Source: Candidatus Thorarchaeota archaeon
Lineage (GTDB): Archaea > Asgardarchaeota > Thorarchaeia > Thorarchaeales > Thorarchaeaceae
Direction: 5' to 3'
NCBI GenBank assembly: GCA_018238205.1
Contig: JABCTV010000002.1
Coordinates: 21,620 to 85,619, forward strand
DNA length: 64,000 bases
The notes beneath the pieces were generated by a model. That model did no database searches and had not been told where the DNA came from. It was given only the letters and a program-made list of their open reading frames with translations. Positions 1 through 8,403 of this stretch are shown in pieces. The translations under genes were made by a program, and so were the position numbers. Numbering within the stretch: the first letter of the stretch is position 1; the number at the start of each line of letters is the position of its first letter.

Positions 1-99
1 CCAAAATTATAGTACAACTCCGATTCTAACAGTAACCTTTTTAGCGCATCACAAAATCGCTCCGCCTAGTTCGGAAAGAACGCGGAGAGCGCACTCCAT

Positions 100-2826
100 A
101 TGTCAGTAGGTAAGTTCAGAAGGTCGAGTGTACGATTCCTAAAACAGGTATTCCACCGACCTAAATCAAAGATTTCACGTGGCTCGATTATGTTGATGGT
201 GACACTTCTCATCATCTTTATATCTGCTCTTTTGCTACGTCTAGAACCCCTACTAGACTCTCAGCCAATAGTACGTGCATTTGACCCTTGGTTTCAACTA
301 AGAGTTACTGATTATGTAACAGAAAATGGATATGCTGCATTCTTCAGTTGGTATGATGATTCGACATGGGTTCCATTTGGTCGTGATATGACCACAACAA
401 GCTATGTTGGAGTACCTTTCACAAGTGCTTTCTTCTATTTCATACTAAATGGTTTTGGTATCAGTGTAGATGTGATTACTGTATCCCTTATCCTTCCCGC
501 TTTAATGGGTGCTCTTACTGCAGTGGTAGCCTTCTTCCTTGGTAGAGAACTCTATAACAATACTGTTGGACTATTCACTGGAATATTCACAGCATTCATT
601 CCCGCCTTTCTACAGAGAACAATAGCAGGATTCTATGATAATGAGTGCATTGGTGTATTTGCTATTGTCCTTACAACATTTCTATTCATGAGAGGTCTAA
701 AACGTGGCTCTCTATCCGCTTCTGTTGGTGCAGGTCTTGCTCTAGGCTATCTTCAGATGTCTTGGGGTGCTTCAGAATTTATGCTAGGCCTTCTTGCATT
801 ATACGCATTTACAATGTTAGTAGTTGGGCGCTATAGCAAGAAACTACTCTCTTCATACTTAATTACAATCTCGTTAGGTATCTTTCTTGGGGCCCTCATT
901 CCGCGAAATGGTTTTGCCAGTCTAACAGATTTCACAATCCTTGCACCAATTGGAGTTGGTGGGCTTCTTGTTATGTATGAGATTTGGCTTAGAATTGGAG
1001 GCTATCGTGAAGCCACTGCCAATGTATTGGCACCTCACATGAAACCCATCCTTTTCGGATTAATTACTCCTATTATTGGTGTAGTTTCATATCTTATCTA
1101 TGTAGGAAGTAATACACTTACAATCACTCCCTATATTTCCAACCCGATTATTCAAATTGGTTCGAAATTCCTTTCAGTAATCAATCCATTCTTGCGGTTA
1201 GATCAACGGATTCTTGCATCAGTTGCAGAACACTTACCAAGTCCATGGGGTGCATTCTATAATACACTTCTAATTTTGATATTCTTCTTCCCGCTTGGTT
1301 TGTATTTCTTATTCAAGAGAGGTCGTGATGAGGATTGGCTAATCCTAATATATGGAGTGACATCAGTCTACTTCGCTGGAAGTATGATTCGTCTTACTCT
1401 GATTCTTGCACCCGGTGTAGCACTCATAGCTGCAGTTGCAGCATACAACATTCTAGCACCTTATGCAAAGGTTGTCACACAACAATCAGTCTTTGAGCGA
1501 CGAAGATTCAGGATGAGTTCCTCACTCACCTCGGAACACGCACTTACTGCATTTGCGTTTATTGGTCTGTTACTGTCAGTTAACGTGATTCTTGGTGTGA
1601 ATTATGTTTCATCACAAGTTGGCAATCCTGAGTTTGCACAAGCTCCACTCTCAGGCCAAGGTCAAGCCACCGATTGGCAGGTTGCTATGACCTATATTAG
1701 GAATGTCTTACCTTCTGGGTCAATAATTGCTAGTTGGTGGGACTATGGCTATTGGATTAACGGTGCTTCTGACGCGAAAACTATAGTGGATAATGCGACG
1801 TGGAATAGTACCCAAATAGCGCTCATGGGGTATGCATTGATGGCGCTTAACCTCACTGAGTCACTTAAGACCTTCAAACTCTGGGACACAACCCATGTTC
1901 TTGTATATTGGGGACACAGATACTCGGGATTTGGCGGTGATGATGGCAAGTGGCCATGGATGGTACGAATTGCAGAGGATAGATTTGGTACATCACTGAT
2001 TGATGATGCTACATACCTTGATGCTAATGACCGAACACTTGAGCCATTCTACAGCTCAACTCTCTACAAGCTCCTATCCTATAATGAACCCAGAAATCAA
2101 GAAGAAGCAGGAATTCTTGGTTTACCCGATCCCCGAGTACAGGTGGACAGCTTCTTCTGGGAAGATACTGAATGGACCAGTCATATGCCTGTAAGTCTTC
2201 ATGGTGCTTTCAAGGAGCCATATATCAGCTCTGCATACGGGACAGTCAAAATCTATGAAATTGATTACACAATGTATGACCAGTATATGAATCGTACAAA
2301 TGCAGATTGGATTCCAACTTTGACCACTGGAGACTTAGGTGTATCTCTTGACGGAGAACTAACAAGTACTGAGAGTTCTCTTCAAAGCTATGATGTAGCA
2401 TTTGGTGGGGGATACAATGCTCGAGTCCACACTCAAGCAAACTCAACTCACATGTACTATGGAATCCAAATGGACAACTATACCCTTGGTGAAGATGCCT
2501 TTGGTATTCAATTGTCCCCAGAGAACGCAGTTCTTGATTCTGACCTCAGAATTGTGAACTATAATGGTCAACCATTTGATGGTAACATTCACTATGATGG
2601 AACTTGGACCGAAGACTCTACTGGTACAAACTCTACCGAATTTGCTAGTGGTGATAATGTAATCGAATTCATAATTCCATTACAATCTGGAGATCCTCAG
2701 GATGTTGGAATGTTTCCAGGAATGAATTACCAGCTAAAATTCCTCTGGTGGAACAACGTAGACCATGGTGAACCAACCTTTGCCAGTGATTGGAATACTT
2801 TCTGGGTTCCAATTCAGATCTACTAG
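100..2826 (+). CDS. aglB: Oligosaccharyl transferase STT3/AglB subunit
   Basis: Multi-TM N-terminus plus the STT3 signature SWWDYGYWI (…IIASWWDYGYWINGASDAKTIVDN…). Confidence 0.95.
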   Translation: MSVGKFRRSSVRFLKQVFHRPKSKISRGSIMLMVTLLIIFISALLLRLEPLLDSQPIVRAFDPWFQLRVTDYVTENGYAAFFSWYDDSTWVPFGRDMTTTSYVGVPFTSAFFYFILNGFGISVDVITVSLILPALMGALTAVVAFFLGRELYNNTVGLFTGIFTAFIPAFLQRTIAGFYDNECIGVFAIVLTTFLFMRGLKRGSLSASVGAGLALGYLQMSWGASEFMLGLLALYAFTMLVVGRYSKKLLSSYLITISLGIFLGALIPRNGFASLTDFTILAPIGVGGLLVMYEIWLRIGGYREATANVLAPHMKPILFGLITPIIGVVSYLIYVGSNTLTITPYISNPIIQIGSKFLSVINPFLRLDQRILASVAEHLPSPWGAFYNTLLILIFFFPLGLYFLFKRGRDEDWLILIYGVTSVYFAGSMIRLTLILAPGVALIAAVAAYNILAPYAKVVTQQSVFERRRFRMSSSLTSEHALTAFAFIGLLLSVNVILGVNYVSSQVGNPEFAQAPLSGQGQATDWQVAMTYIRNVLPSGSIIASWWDYGYWINGASDAKTIVDNATWNSTQIALMGYALMALNLTESLKTFKLWDTTHVLVYWGHRYSGFGGDDGKWPWMVRIAEDRFGTSLIDDATYLDANDRTLEPFYSSTLYKLLSYNEPRNQEEAGILGLPDPRVQVDSFFWEDTEWTSHMPVSLHGAFKEPYISSAYGTVKIYEIDYTMYDQYMNRTNADWIPTLTTGDLGVSLDGELTSTESSLQSYDVAFGGGYNARVHTQANSTHMYYGIQMDNYTLGEDAFGIQLSPENAVLDSDLRIVNYNGQPFDGNIHYDGTWTEDSTGTNSTEFASGDNVIEFIIPLQSGDPQDVGMFPGMNYQLKFLWWNNVDHGEPTFASDWNTFWVPIQIY

Positions 2827-2888
2827 TAATATAATCAATGGCAACTGGTCACTAGTATCAGTTGCCAAGATTCTTCTTTTTCCAAAAA

Positions 2889-3065
2889 TTAACTGGTTTC
2901 TTGTTGCTGTATCTTACGTTTAGCTTTTCTTCTATAGTCACCATATTTGTCTTGGGGACTATACTTTGGAGGTTTAGGATCTGAAACAATACCTCCACAC
3001 TTTGGACAAGTATTTTGATTCAGAGTGTATTTATTGCACTTGGGGCATTTATAGAGATGAGGCAT
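2889..3065 (-). CDS. nop10: H/ACA RNP protein Nop10 (58 aa, below the ORF-track cutoff)
   Basis: Reverse-strand translation MPHLYKCPKCNKYTLNQNTCPKCGGIVSDPKPPKYSPQDKYGDYRRKAKRKIQQQETS*; two CPxC knuckles and the PP-[KR]YSPxDKYGxYRR motif of Nop10; directly downstream of aIF2alpha. Confidence 0.93.
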   Translation of the reverse strand: MPHLYKCPKCNKYTLNQNTCPKCGGIVSDPKPPKYSPQDKYGDYRRKAKRKIQQQETS

Positions 3066-3081
3066 ATATGATACCCACCCC

Positions 3082-3876
3082 TTACTTTCTCATAAAATTA
3101 ATTGTTCCAGAGCCTTTCTCTATCTGTTTTGAAATTAAACCATAAACGTCTGAGAGAATTTCTTCAGCCTCTTTGTAATCTGGGCTGACGATTCTAAGTT
3201 TGTATCTGGGTGAACCTAGAGTGTATATTTCAGTCGTTGACTTTTCATGACTCTTCCCTTTTGCAAGTCCTTCAATCAGAGCTTTCTTGATTACTTCAAT
3301 TCCCTCTGTACCAGGAACAAGTATAGTCATTTCACCGTCAATCTCAACAAAAGGTATCTCGATTCGTTGTTTTGCTAAATCTGCAACCTGTTTCTTCAGT
3401 TTCTTAGTTGCTTGGACCTCTTCAAAGACTTCTACATCACCATCTGCAGCTTTCTCTAGTCCTGTATATATCTCTCCAAAGACATCCTCAATTGACCAAC
3501 CAATCTTCTCATAGACTTGTTCGAGAGTTATACCATTCTCTTTGGCTACCAATTCTAAGAGCTTCTCTGCTTTCTGAGCACGTTTCCACTCATTATTCTT
3601 GACTCTTTTGGACTCACTGGAAACACGTCTAAGAGAACAATCAATGTGCATCTTCTCTTCGTCTACTTTTAGAACTTTTACAACAACACGCTGATTCTCA
3701 TGGATATGATTACGAATATTTCTGACCCACGTACTACTAATCTCTGAAATATGAATGAATCCCTCTTTGTTCCCATATTCGGGTAAATGAACGTAGGCCC
3801 CATAAGGAGCCACCTTGCTTGCAACAGCTATAGCATAATTATCTGGGTTTGGCCAATCAGCACGTTTCTGGACCAT
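3082..3876 (-). CDS. eif2a: Translation initiation factor aIF2 alpha
   Basis: S1 domain (YGAYVHLPEYGNKEGFIHISEISSTWVRNIRNH) and the C-terminal eIF2alpha domain. Confidence 0.95.
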   Translation of the reverse strand: MVQKRADWPNPDNYAIAVASKVAPYGAYVHLPEYGNKEGFIHISEISSTWVRNIRNHIHENQRVVVKVLKVDEEKMHIDCSLRRVSSESKRVKNNEWKRAQKAEKLLELVAKENGITLEQVYEKIGWSIEDVFGEIYTGLEKAADGDVEVFEEVQATKKLKKQVADLAKQRIEIPFVEIDGEMTILVPGTEGIEVIKKALIEGLAKGKSHEKSTTEIYTLGSPRYKLRIVSPDYKEAEEILSDVYGLISKQIEKGSGTINFMRK

Positions 3877-3888
3877 TTTCTTTTCTCC

Positions 3889-4098
3889 TTACGGAAGGAC
3901 CTCAACTTCTCTCGCGATTGGTTCTAGTTTGGCCTTTCCTCCGCTTGGCTTAGCAAGTATCTTATCGCACTTAAGGCATTTTACCTCTGTAGTTGCGTTT
4001 CCAAAAATAATCTGCTCATTTTCACAATCAAGGCATTTTACCTTTAAGAACCGTGAGTTTGGTTGTCGAACAATATCGCCTTTTGGCATAATAATCAC
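3889..4098 (-). CDS. rps27e: Ribosomal protein S27e
   Basis: Zinc ribbon FLKVKCLDCENEQIIFGNATTEVKCLKCDKILAKPSGGKA. Confidence 0.95.
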   Translation of the reverse strand: MIIMPKGDIVRQPNSRFLKVKCLDCENEQIIFGNATTEVKCLKCDKILAKPSGGKAKLEPIAREVEVLP

Positions 4099-4099
4099 C

Positions 4100-4381
4100 C
4101 TATACTTTCTGAACCTCGACCTTCTTCAAACGCATACTCTTGGACTGAATGATGTGGTCGCATTCCTTACACTTGAGTTTGAGCACGGTCTTTTTAGTAG
4201 TCTTAGCAAAACGTTTCTGGATTGGTTTTGGAAATGATCCATAGCCCTTTGTCAATCTTCTCATTCGGCGCTCTCCCTCTGCTTGACTTCGCCTCTTTCC
4301 AGGTTTTGCTACAGACACAGTGTGTACTGTATGCTTATGGCATCGAGGACAGTATTTGTTAAGTGCACCTTTAATCTTCAT
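4100..4381 (-). CDS. rpl44e: Ribosomal protein L44e
   Basis: NKYCPRCHKHTVHTV…GYGSFPKPIQKRFAKTTKKTVLKLKCKEC. Confidence 0.95.
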   Translation of the reverse strand: MKIKGALNKYCPRCHKHTVHTVSVAKPGKRRSQAEGERRMRRLTKGYGSFPKPIQKRFAKTTKKTVLKLKCKECDHIIQSKSMRLKKVEVQKV

Positions 4382-4479
4382 TCAATATTCACCAATCCGT
4401 GCGCTGTGCGACTCGGCTTAGAGTCTCTTATAATACTTAGGGCATGTTCCATCTGAATCAAAGATTCTGACAGTTCCAA

Positions 4480-4677
4480 CTAATTCCCTACGAGGTAGAG
4501 TACGTGCGAAATAACCGTTGCAATAACTAGAATACTGGCAAGTATCACTACCGTTGTTGGGCCAACCTTGATACCAGGAGTCTCATCTTCGAAGAATCTG
4601 ATTAGACCTGCGCCTCCAGAAGGCATTGGGCCCGACCCTTTCTTACTTTTCCGCTTCTTGGCAGTTTTTGGCATCAA
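4480..4677 (-). CDS. secG: Preprotein translocase subunit Sec61beta/SecG
   Basis: 65 aa; GSGPMPSGGAGLIRFFEDETPGIKVGPTTVVILASILVIATVISHVL, typical archaeal Sec61beta with one C-terminal TM. Confidence 0.9.
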   Translation of the reverse strand: MMPKTAKKRKSKKGSGPMPSGGAGLIRFFEDETPGIKVGPTTVVILASILVIATVISHVLYLVGN

Positions 4678-4743
4678 TTATCACCTAGACTCAAGAACTC
4701 AACTTGGAGTTCAACTTTTAATCCTTTTGACCTGTATTCATAT

Positions 4744-5037
4744 TCACTCTTCTGGGCAAATGCATGGACTCTGTTTGCACTTTGAGCAAGCGTCTGTATA
4801 TTTTTTGTAGAATGCTTCTGACACGTCTATATCTAATAGATTAGCAAGAGAACACAACCAAGCAAAGACATCAGCAATCTCATCTTCTATCGCTTTAGTA
4901 CCCTCTTTCTCTAGAATCGCAGTGCTCAGTTCAGTGAGTTCTTCTCGTGTTCGTTGAAGGGTTCCATTTACTCCTCTTGCTCTATCCCGATCCCAGTAAA
5001 CTTTTCGCATCATCTCTTGTGCTTCTTCAATCTTCAT
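4744..5037 (-). CDS. MazG-like nucleotide pyrophosphohydrolase
   Basis: REELTELSTAILEK…EDEIADVFAWLCSLANLLDIDV (EExxE/ExxD MazG fold); ATG at 5037 (MKIEEAQEMM) is preferred over the longer track ORF. Confidence 0.8.
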   Translation of the reverse strand: MKIEEAQEMMRKVYWDRDRARGVNGTLQRTREELTELSTAILEKEGTKAIEDEIADVFAWLCSLANLLDIDVSEAFYKKYTDACSKCKQSPCICPEE

Positions 5038-5053
5038 ATGAGGCCCTCCAAGG

Positions 5054-5075
5054 GGGTCTGAAATCAATCAGACCC
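5054..5075 (-). terminator. 8-bp perfect hairpin abutting the glyA stop codon
   Basis: GGGTCTGA-AATCAA-TCAGACCC lies immediately 3' of the glyA stop on the minus strand. Confidence 0.5.
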
Positions 5076-6398
5076 TTACTTGAATCTTAGATGAGCATAT
5101 GCTGGTGTTTCATTCTCGAAAGCATAATGCACTTTTTGGTATTCCTTGCGGAACTCTCCAATCTCAGCTGCAACTTTGCTCAAATCGTCACCCTTCATGA
5201 CGACTCTAGTCATGAACTCTGCAATTGCATCCATTTCTGACTCTTTCATACCAAGTCTCGTCATTTCACTGGTTCCTAATCTGATTCCACCAGGAGTCTT
5301 GTAATCTCGACCTCTCTTCTTGTCCCAAGGCAAGAGATTACGATTGATGATTATGTTGGCATCCTCAAGGTTCACTTCGACAGCTGCTCCATCTTTCATT
5401 GGTGTTTCAGTGACATCTACCAAAACAACATGTGACTGAGTAAAGCCCTTGTGTTCGGCAATAACTTGCCATCCTCGCTCATGAAGTGACTGTGCTAGAG
5501 CCTTTGCATTCTTCATAATCTGTTTACTATAATCAACACCATACTCCATCATCTCAGCCAAAACAACAGCGAGACCAGCTACATTGTGGAGATGGTGGTT
5601 GCTAAGCAATCCTGGGAATGATGCTCTCTTAATTTTATCAGCCCATTCCTCTTTTGCAAGAACCATCGCATGTTGTGGTCCTGGAAGTGTCTTGTGAGTA
5701 GATGTAGTCATAATGTCTGCACCTTCCCTCAAAGGATCTTGGAAGAATCCTGAAGCAATCAGTCCTGAAACATGAGCTGAATCATAACCTATTGTCATAC
5801 CATACTCGTCTGCAATCTCACGGAACTCCTTAACTGGATGTGGGAATGGAAATACACTTCCTCCGAAGAGTAGGAATTTAATCTCATCACCTTTCTCATG
5901 GAGCTTCTTGATCACTTTCATGCTCTCATCTACGTCAATGTTGAACTCCTTGTCATCGAACGTCCAATTGCGAACCTTATGACCTCGAATAGCGCCAGCA
6001 GTTCCACCCAAGTTCTTTCTAGCATGGGAGATGTGCCCACCGTGGGCAATGGATAGTGCCATCATTCTATCTAGAGGATCCATAACTGCTGTATACATAG
6101 CAAGATTGGCAACTACTCCTGAAACAGGTCGTACGTCTGCAAACTCTGCCTTGTAGAGTTTCTTCGCCAAATCGATAGTGATGTGTTCTACTTCATCGAT
6201 GTACTTGCAACCTGCATAGACACGTTCACCTGGCCAGCCTTCTGCATAGCGGTCTCGAAAGTCACTGACTATTGCAGATCTCACTGCGGGAGATGACACG
6301 TTCTCACTGGCAATGAGATTTATTGTGTTCTGCATCCATAAATCATGTTTTTCCAATAACGAAAATATAGAATCGTATTTTTCCCTATGGTCACTCAT
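5076..6398 (-). CDS. glyA: Serine hydroxymethyltransferase
   Basis: PLP motif TTSTHKTLPGPQHAMVL, NLIASENV, archaeal length of 440 aa. Confidence 0.95.
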   Translation of the reverse strand: MSDHREKYDSIFSLLEKHDLWMQNTINLIASENVSSPAVRSAIVSDFRDRYAEGWPGERVYAGCKYIDEVEHITIDLAKKLYKAEFADVRPVSGVVANLAMYTAVMDPLDRMMALSIAHGGHISHARKNLGGTAGAIRGHKVRNWTFDDKEFNIDVDESMKVIKKLHEKGDEIKFLLFGGSVFPFPHPVKEFREIADEYGMTIGYDSAHVSGLIASGFFQDPLREGADIMTTSTHKTLPGPQHAMVLAKEEWADKIKRASFPGLLSNHHLHNVAGLAVVLAEMMEYGVDYSKQIMKNAKALAQSLHERGWQVIAEHKGFTQSHVVLVDVTETPMKDGAAVEVNLEDANIIINRNLLPWDKKRGRDYKTPGGIRLGTSEMTRLGMKESEMDAIAEFMTRVVMKGDDLSKVAAEIGEFRKEYQKVHYAFENETPAYAHLRFK

Positions 6399-6533
6399 AA
6401 TCTTCTCTCCGTATCATGAATTTCGCATCAATGAATTATGATGCTTCTCTAAGGAACTTTTTGATACTCTTCCATTCAAAAGTCTTTACTCTCATCAATG
6501 TACTGATTAGATGCATTATAGTTTCAAATATAG

Positions 6534-7025
6534 GTGAAGAAATTGGAGTTCATAGTGAAACCAATTGGAGTAATTAGGACACCTTTCACATCAAGTGAAT
6601 ATACTCCTATTCAGTCGAGTAAGTCAAATACAAATGGACACGTGGAGGTTTATTCAGAATATCTGGATGCCCTCAAGTCACTAGATGATTTTTCACACAT
6701 CATTCTTCTTTATTGGTTCCACATGGCAAAACAACCTAAGATGCGAGAAAAACCGTTCCTTGATACTGAAGAACATGGTCTTTTCTCAATAAGAGCTCCT
6801 TCACGACCGAATCCTATTGGAATATCAATTGTCAAGCTTCTCAGTATTGAAGGAACTCGTTTGAATATTGAAGGCGTCGATATGCTTGACAAAACTCCAT
6901 TGATTGATATCAAACCCTTTGTACCAGAGTTTGACAATAGACCTCTAGCAACATCCGGATGGTTAGCTAAATCAACACTAGTAGAAAATCACCCACACAT
7001 TGCTGATGACCGTTTTGAAAAATGA
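6534..7025 (+). CDS. trmO: TsaA/TrmO-like tRNA (t6A37) methyltransferase
   Basis: KPIGVIRTPF…RAPSRPNPIGISIVKLLSIEG…DIKPFVPEFD. Confidence 0.88.
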   Translation: MKKLEFIVKPIGVIRTPFTSSEYTPIQSSKSNTNGHVEVYSEYLDALKSLDDFSHIILLYWFHMAKQPKMREKPFLDTEEHGLFSIRAPSRPNPIGISIVKLLSIEGTRLNIEGVDMLDKTPLIDIKPFVPEFDNRPLATSGWLAKSTLVENHPHIADDRFEK

Positions 7026-7329
7026 CATAAAAATTGAAATATCTTAGAGATGCTTCGCGCTAGGCTTAGCTTCGTTATATGACTTACGAATCGGATTCTC
7101 TGATTGAAGTTAATCCCCTAGATGGGTACAAGAGAATCTATTACTATTTTGAGCATATGAACACTTACAGAGTATTTAACTAAACCGGACCCATTGTAAT
7201 ATATTACCTATGCAATAACTAGGAAGTCTAGAATCTACAGGTCTACGGTGAGCAGGACCCGTAACCAACAAGTCCTACAATAACTAATTCTTTGAAAATC
7301 TAGGTATAAAATGAAATGAGAAGAGGGAG

Positions 7330-7851
7330 ATGAAATTAAGGAAAATCAAGCAACACACAATACTGATTGGGCTGACTATGTTGATTTGTTCGTTCATTCT
7401 TGTAGTTGGTGTCACAGCAACAACCCCAATTGAAACCTTAGGGCACAAGACACCTATCACGTTTGGGTTCACCAACGTTCATGATGGAAATTTTGAGAGA
7501 ATGTGGTTTTCAGATGGAATACTTCACTTGCGTGGCGCCCCCCATGACGGTATAGTTTCGGGTGATTTGTTAGGTACCCTAACATATACAGGTGATATCA
7601 ATCTCAACATGGAAACCTATGACGGTACAGGTCAGGGCATCCTTTGCCTTAGTGTGACTTATGGCGATTTGTCTGGGACTTTTAGAGGACGAATGGTCAT
7701 CAAGGTCAATGGTGGAATCATAACTGCTATGTTCATTTGCCATGGTGATGGTGACTTTGAAGGGATGAAACTCAAAGGCACAGGTGGAGGGATTATGAAC
7801 CCTGAAACGATCTACTTAGCAGATGCTATCATTCTGAATCCCCATGGTTGA
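7330..7851 (+). CDS. Secreted/lipid-anchored protein of unknown function
   Basis: N-terminal signal peptide (MKLRKIKQHTILIGLTMLICSFILVVGVTA), then beta-rich sequence. Confidence 0.6.
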   Translation: MKLRKIKQHTILIGLTMLICSFILVVGVTATTPIETLGHKTPITFGFTNVHDGNFERMWFSDGILHLRGAPHDGIVSGDLLGTLTYTGDINLNMETYDGTGQGILCLSVTYGDLSGTFRGRMVIKVNGGIITAMFICHGDGDFEGMKLKGTGGGIMNPETIYLADAIILNPHG

Positions 7852-7971
7852 TAACTACTTTCTATGAGTGCAATTCAGATTCTGGATTCGCACTCTTTTT
7901 TCTTTTCAACACCTTAGTGTCAGTAAGTACCACAATCTCTATAAACTGAAATCGAGCAAATGCGAAATTAC

Positions 7972-8136
7972 GGGCCAGTGGCTAAGCCAGGCATAGCGAC
8001 AGGTCATCAGAGATTCTCTGGTGAGTTGAAGCTCTTAACTTGTAGATCTTGGGAATTCCCCGAGTTCAAGGACTGGTCGTGGGTTCACGATAGTTAATTT
8101 CCAACTATCGGCCTAAAAATCCCACCTGGCCCGCCA
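7972..8136 (+). tRNA. tRNA-Lys (CUU), apparently interrupted by three introns
   Basis: Acceptor GGGCCAG/CTGGCCC, discriminator G plus encoded CCA, D-arm GCTA-AGCCAGGCA-TAGC, anticodon stem ACAGG/CTTGT with loop CTCTTAA, T-stem GTGGG/CCCAC. Removing about 28, 30 and 30 nt segments (anticodon arm, variable region, T-loop) from 165 nt leaves 77 nt. Confidence 0.75.
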
Positions 8137-8403
8137 TATTCTTTTTATTATTCAGAACAATCTTTGAACAAAGACTCTCTATTTTATTCAAATAACTATC
8201 AAAATTAGTTATAACTTGTTTTTTTTCGAAGCACCAAAGGTCTTTTGTGCATAGTCTGCATATTTATGATTCAATAGATAGTGCATCGTTTTGCAAGGTC
8301 ATTACAAAGGCTAGAATCGCATGACTACAGGTGATTCGTACCAAGACCGCTTTATTCTGGGGATACAAGATTAATCCTATTTTGTAATAGGAGAGCTAAG
8401 AAA

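Noticed and set aside
645-2446. Several 60-70 aa ORFs overlapping aglB (645-836, 1749-1949, 2000-2194, 2246-2446)
   Set aside because: Out-of-frame or antisense shadows of a confidently identified gene; no recognisable protein features
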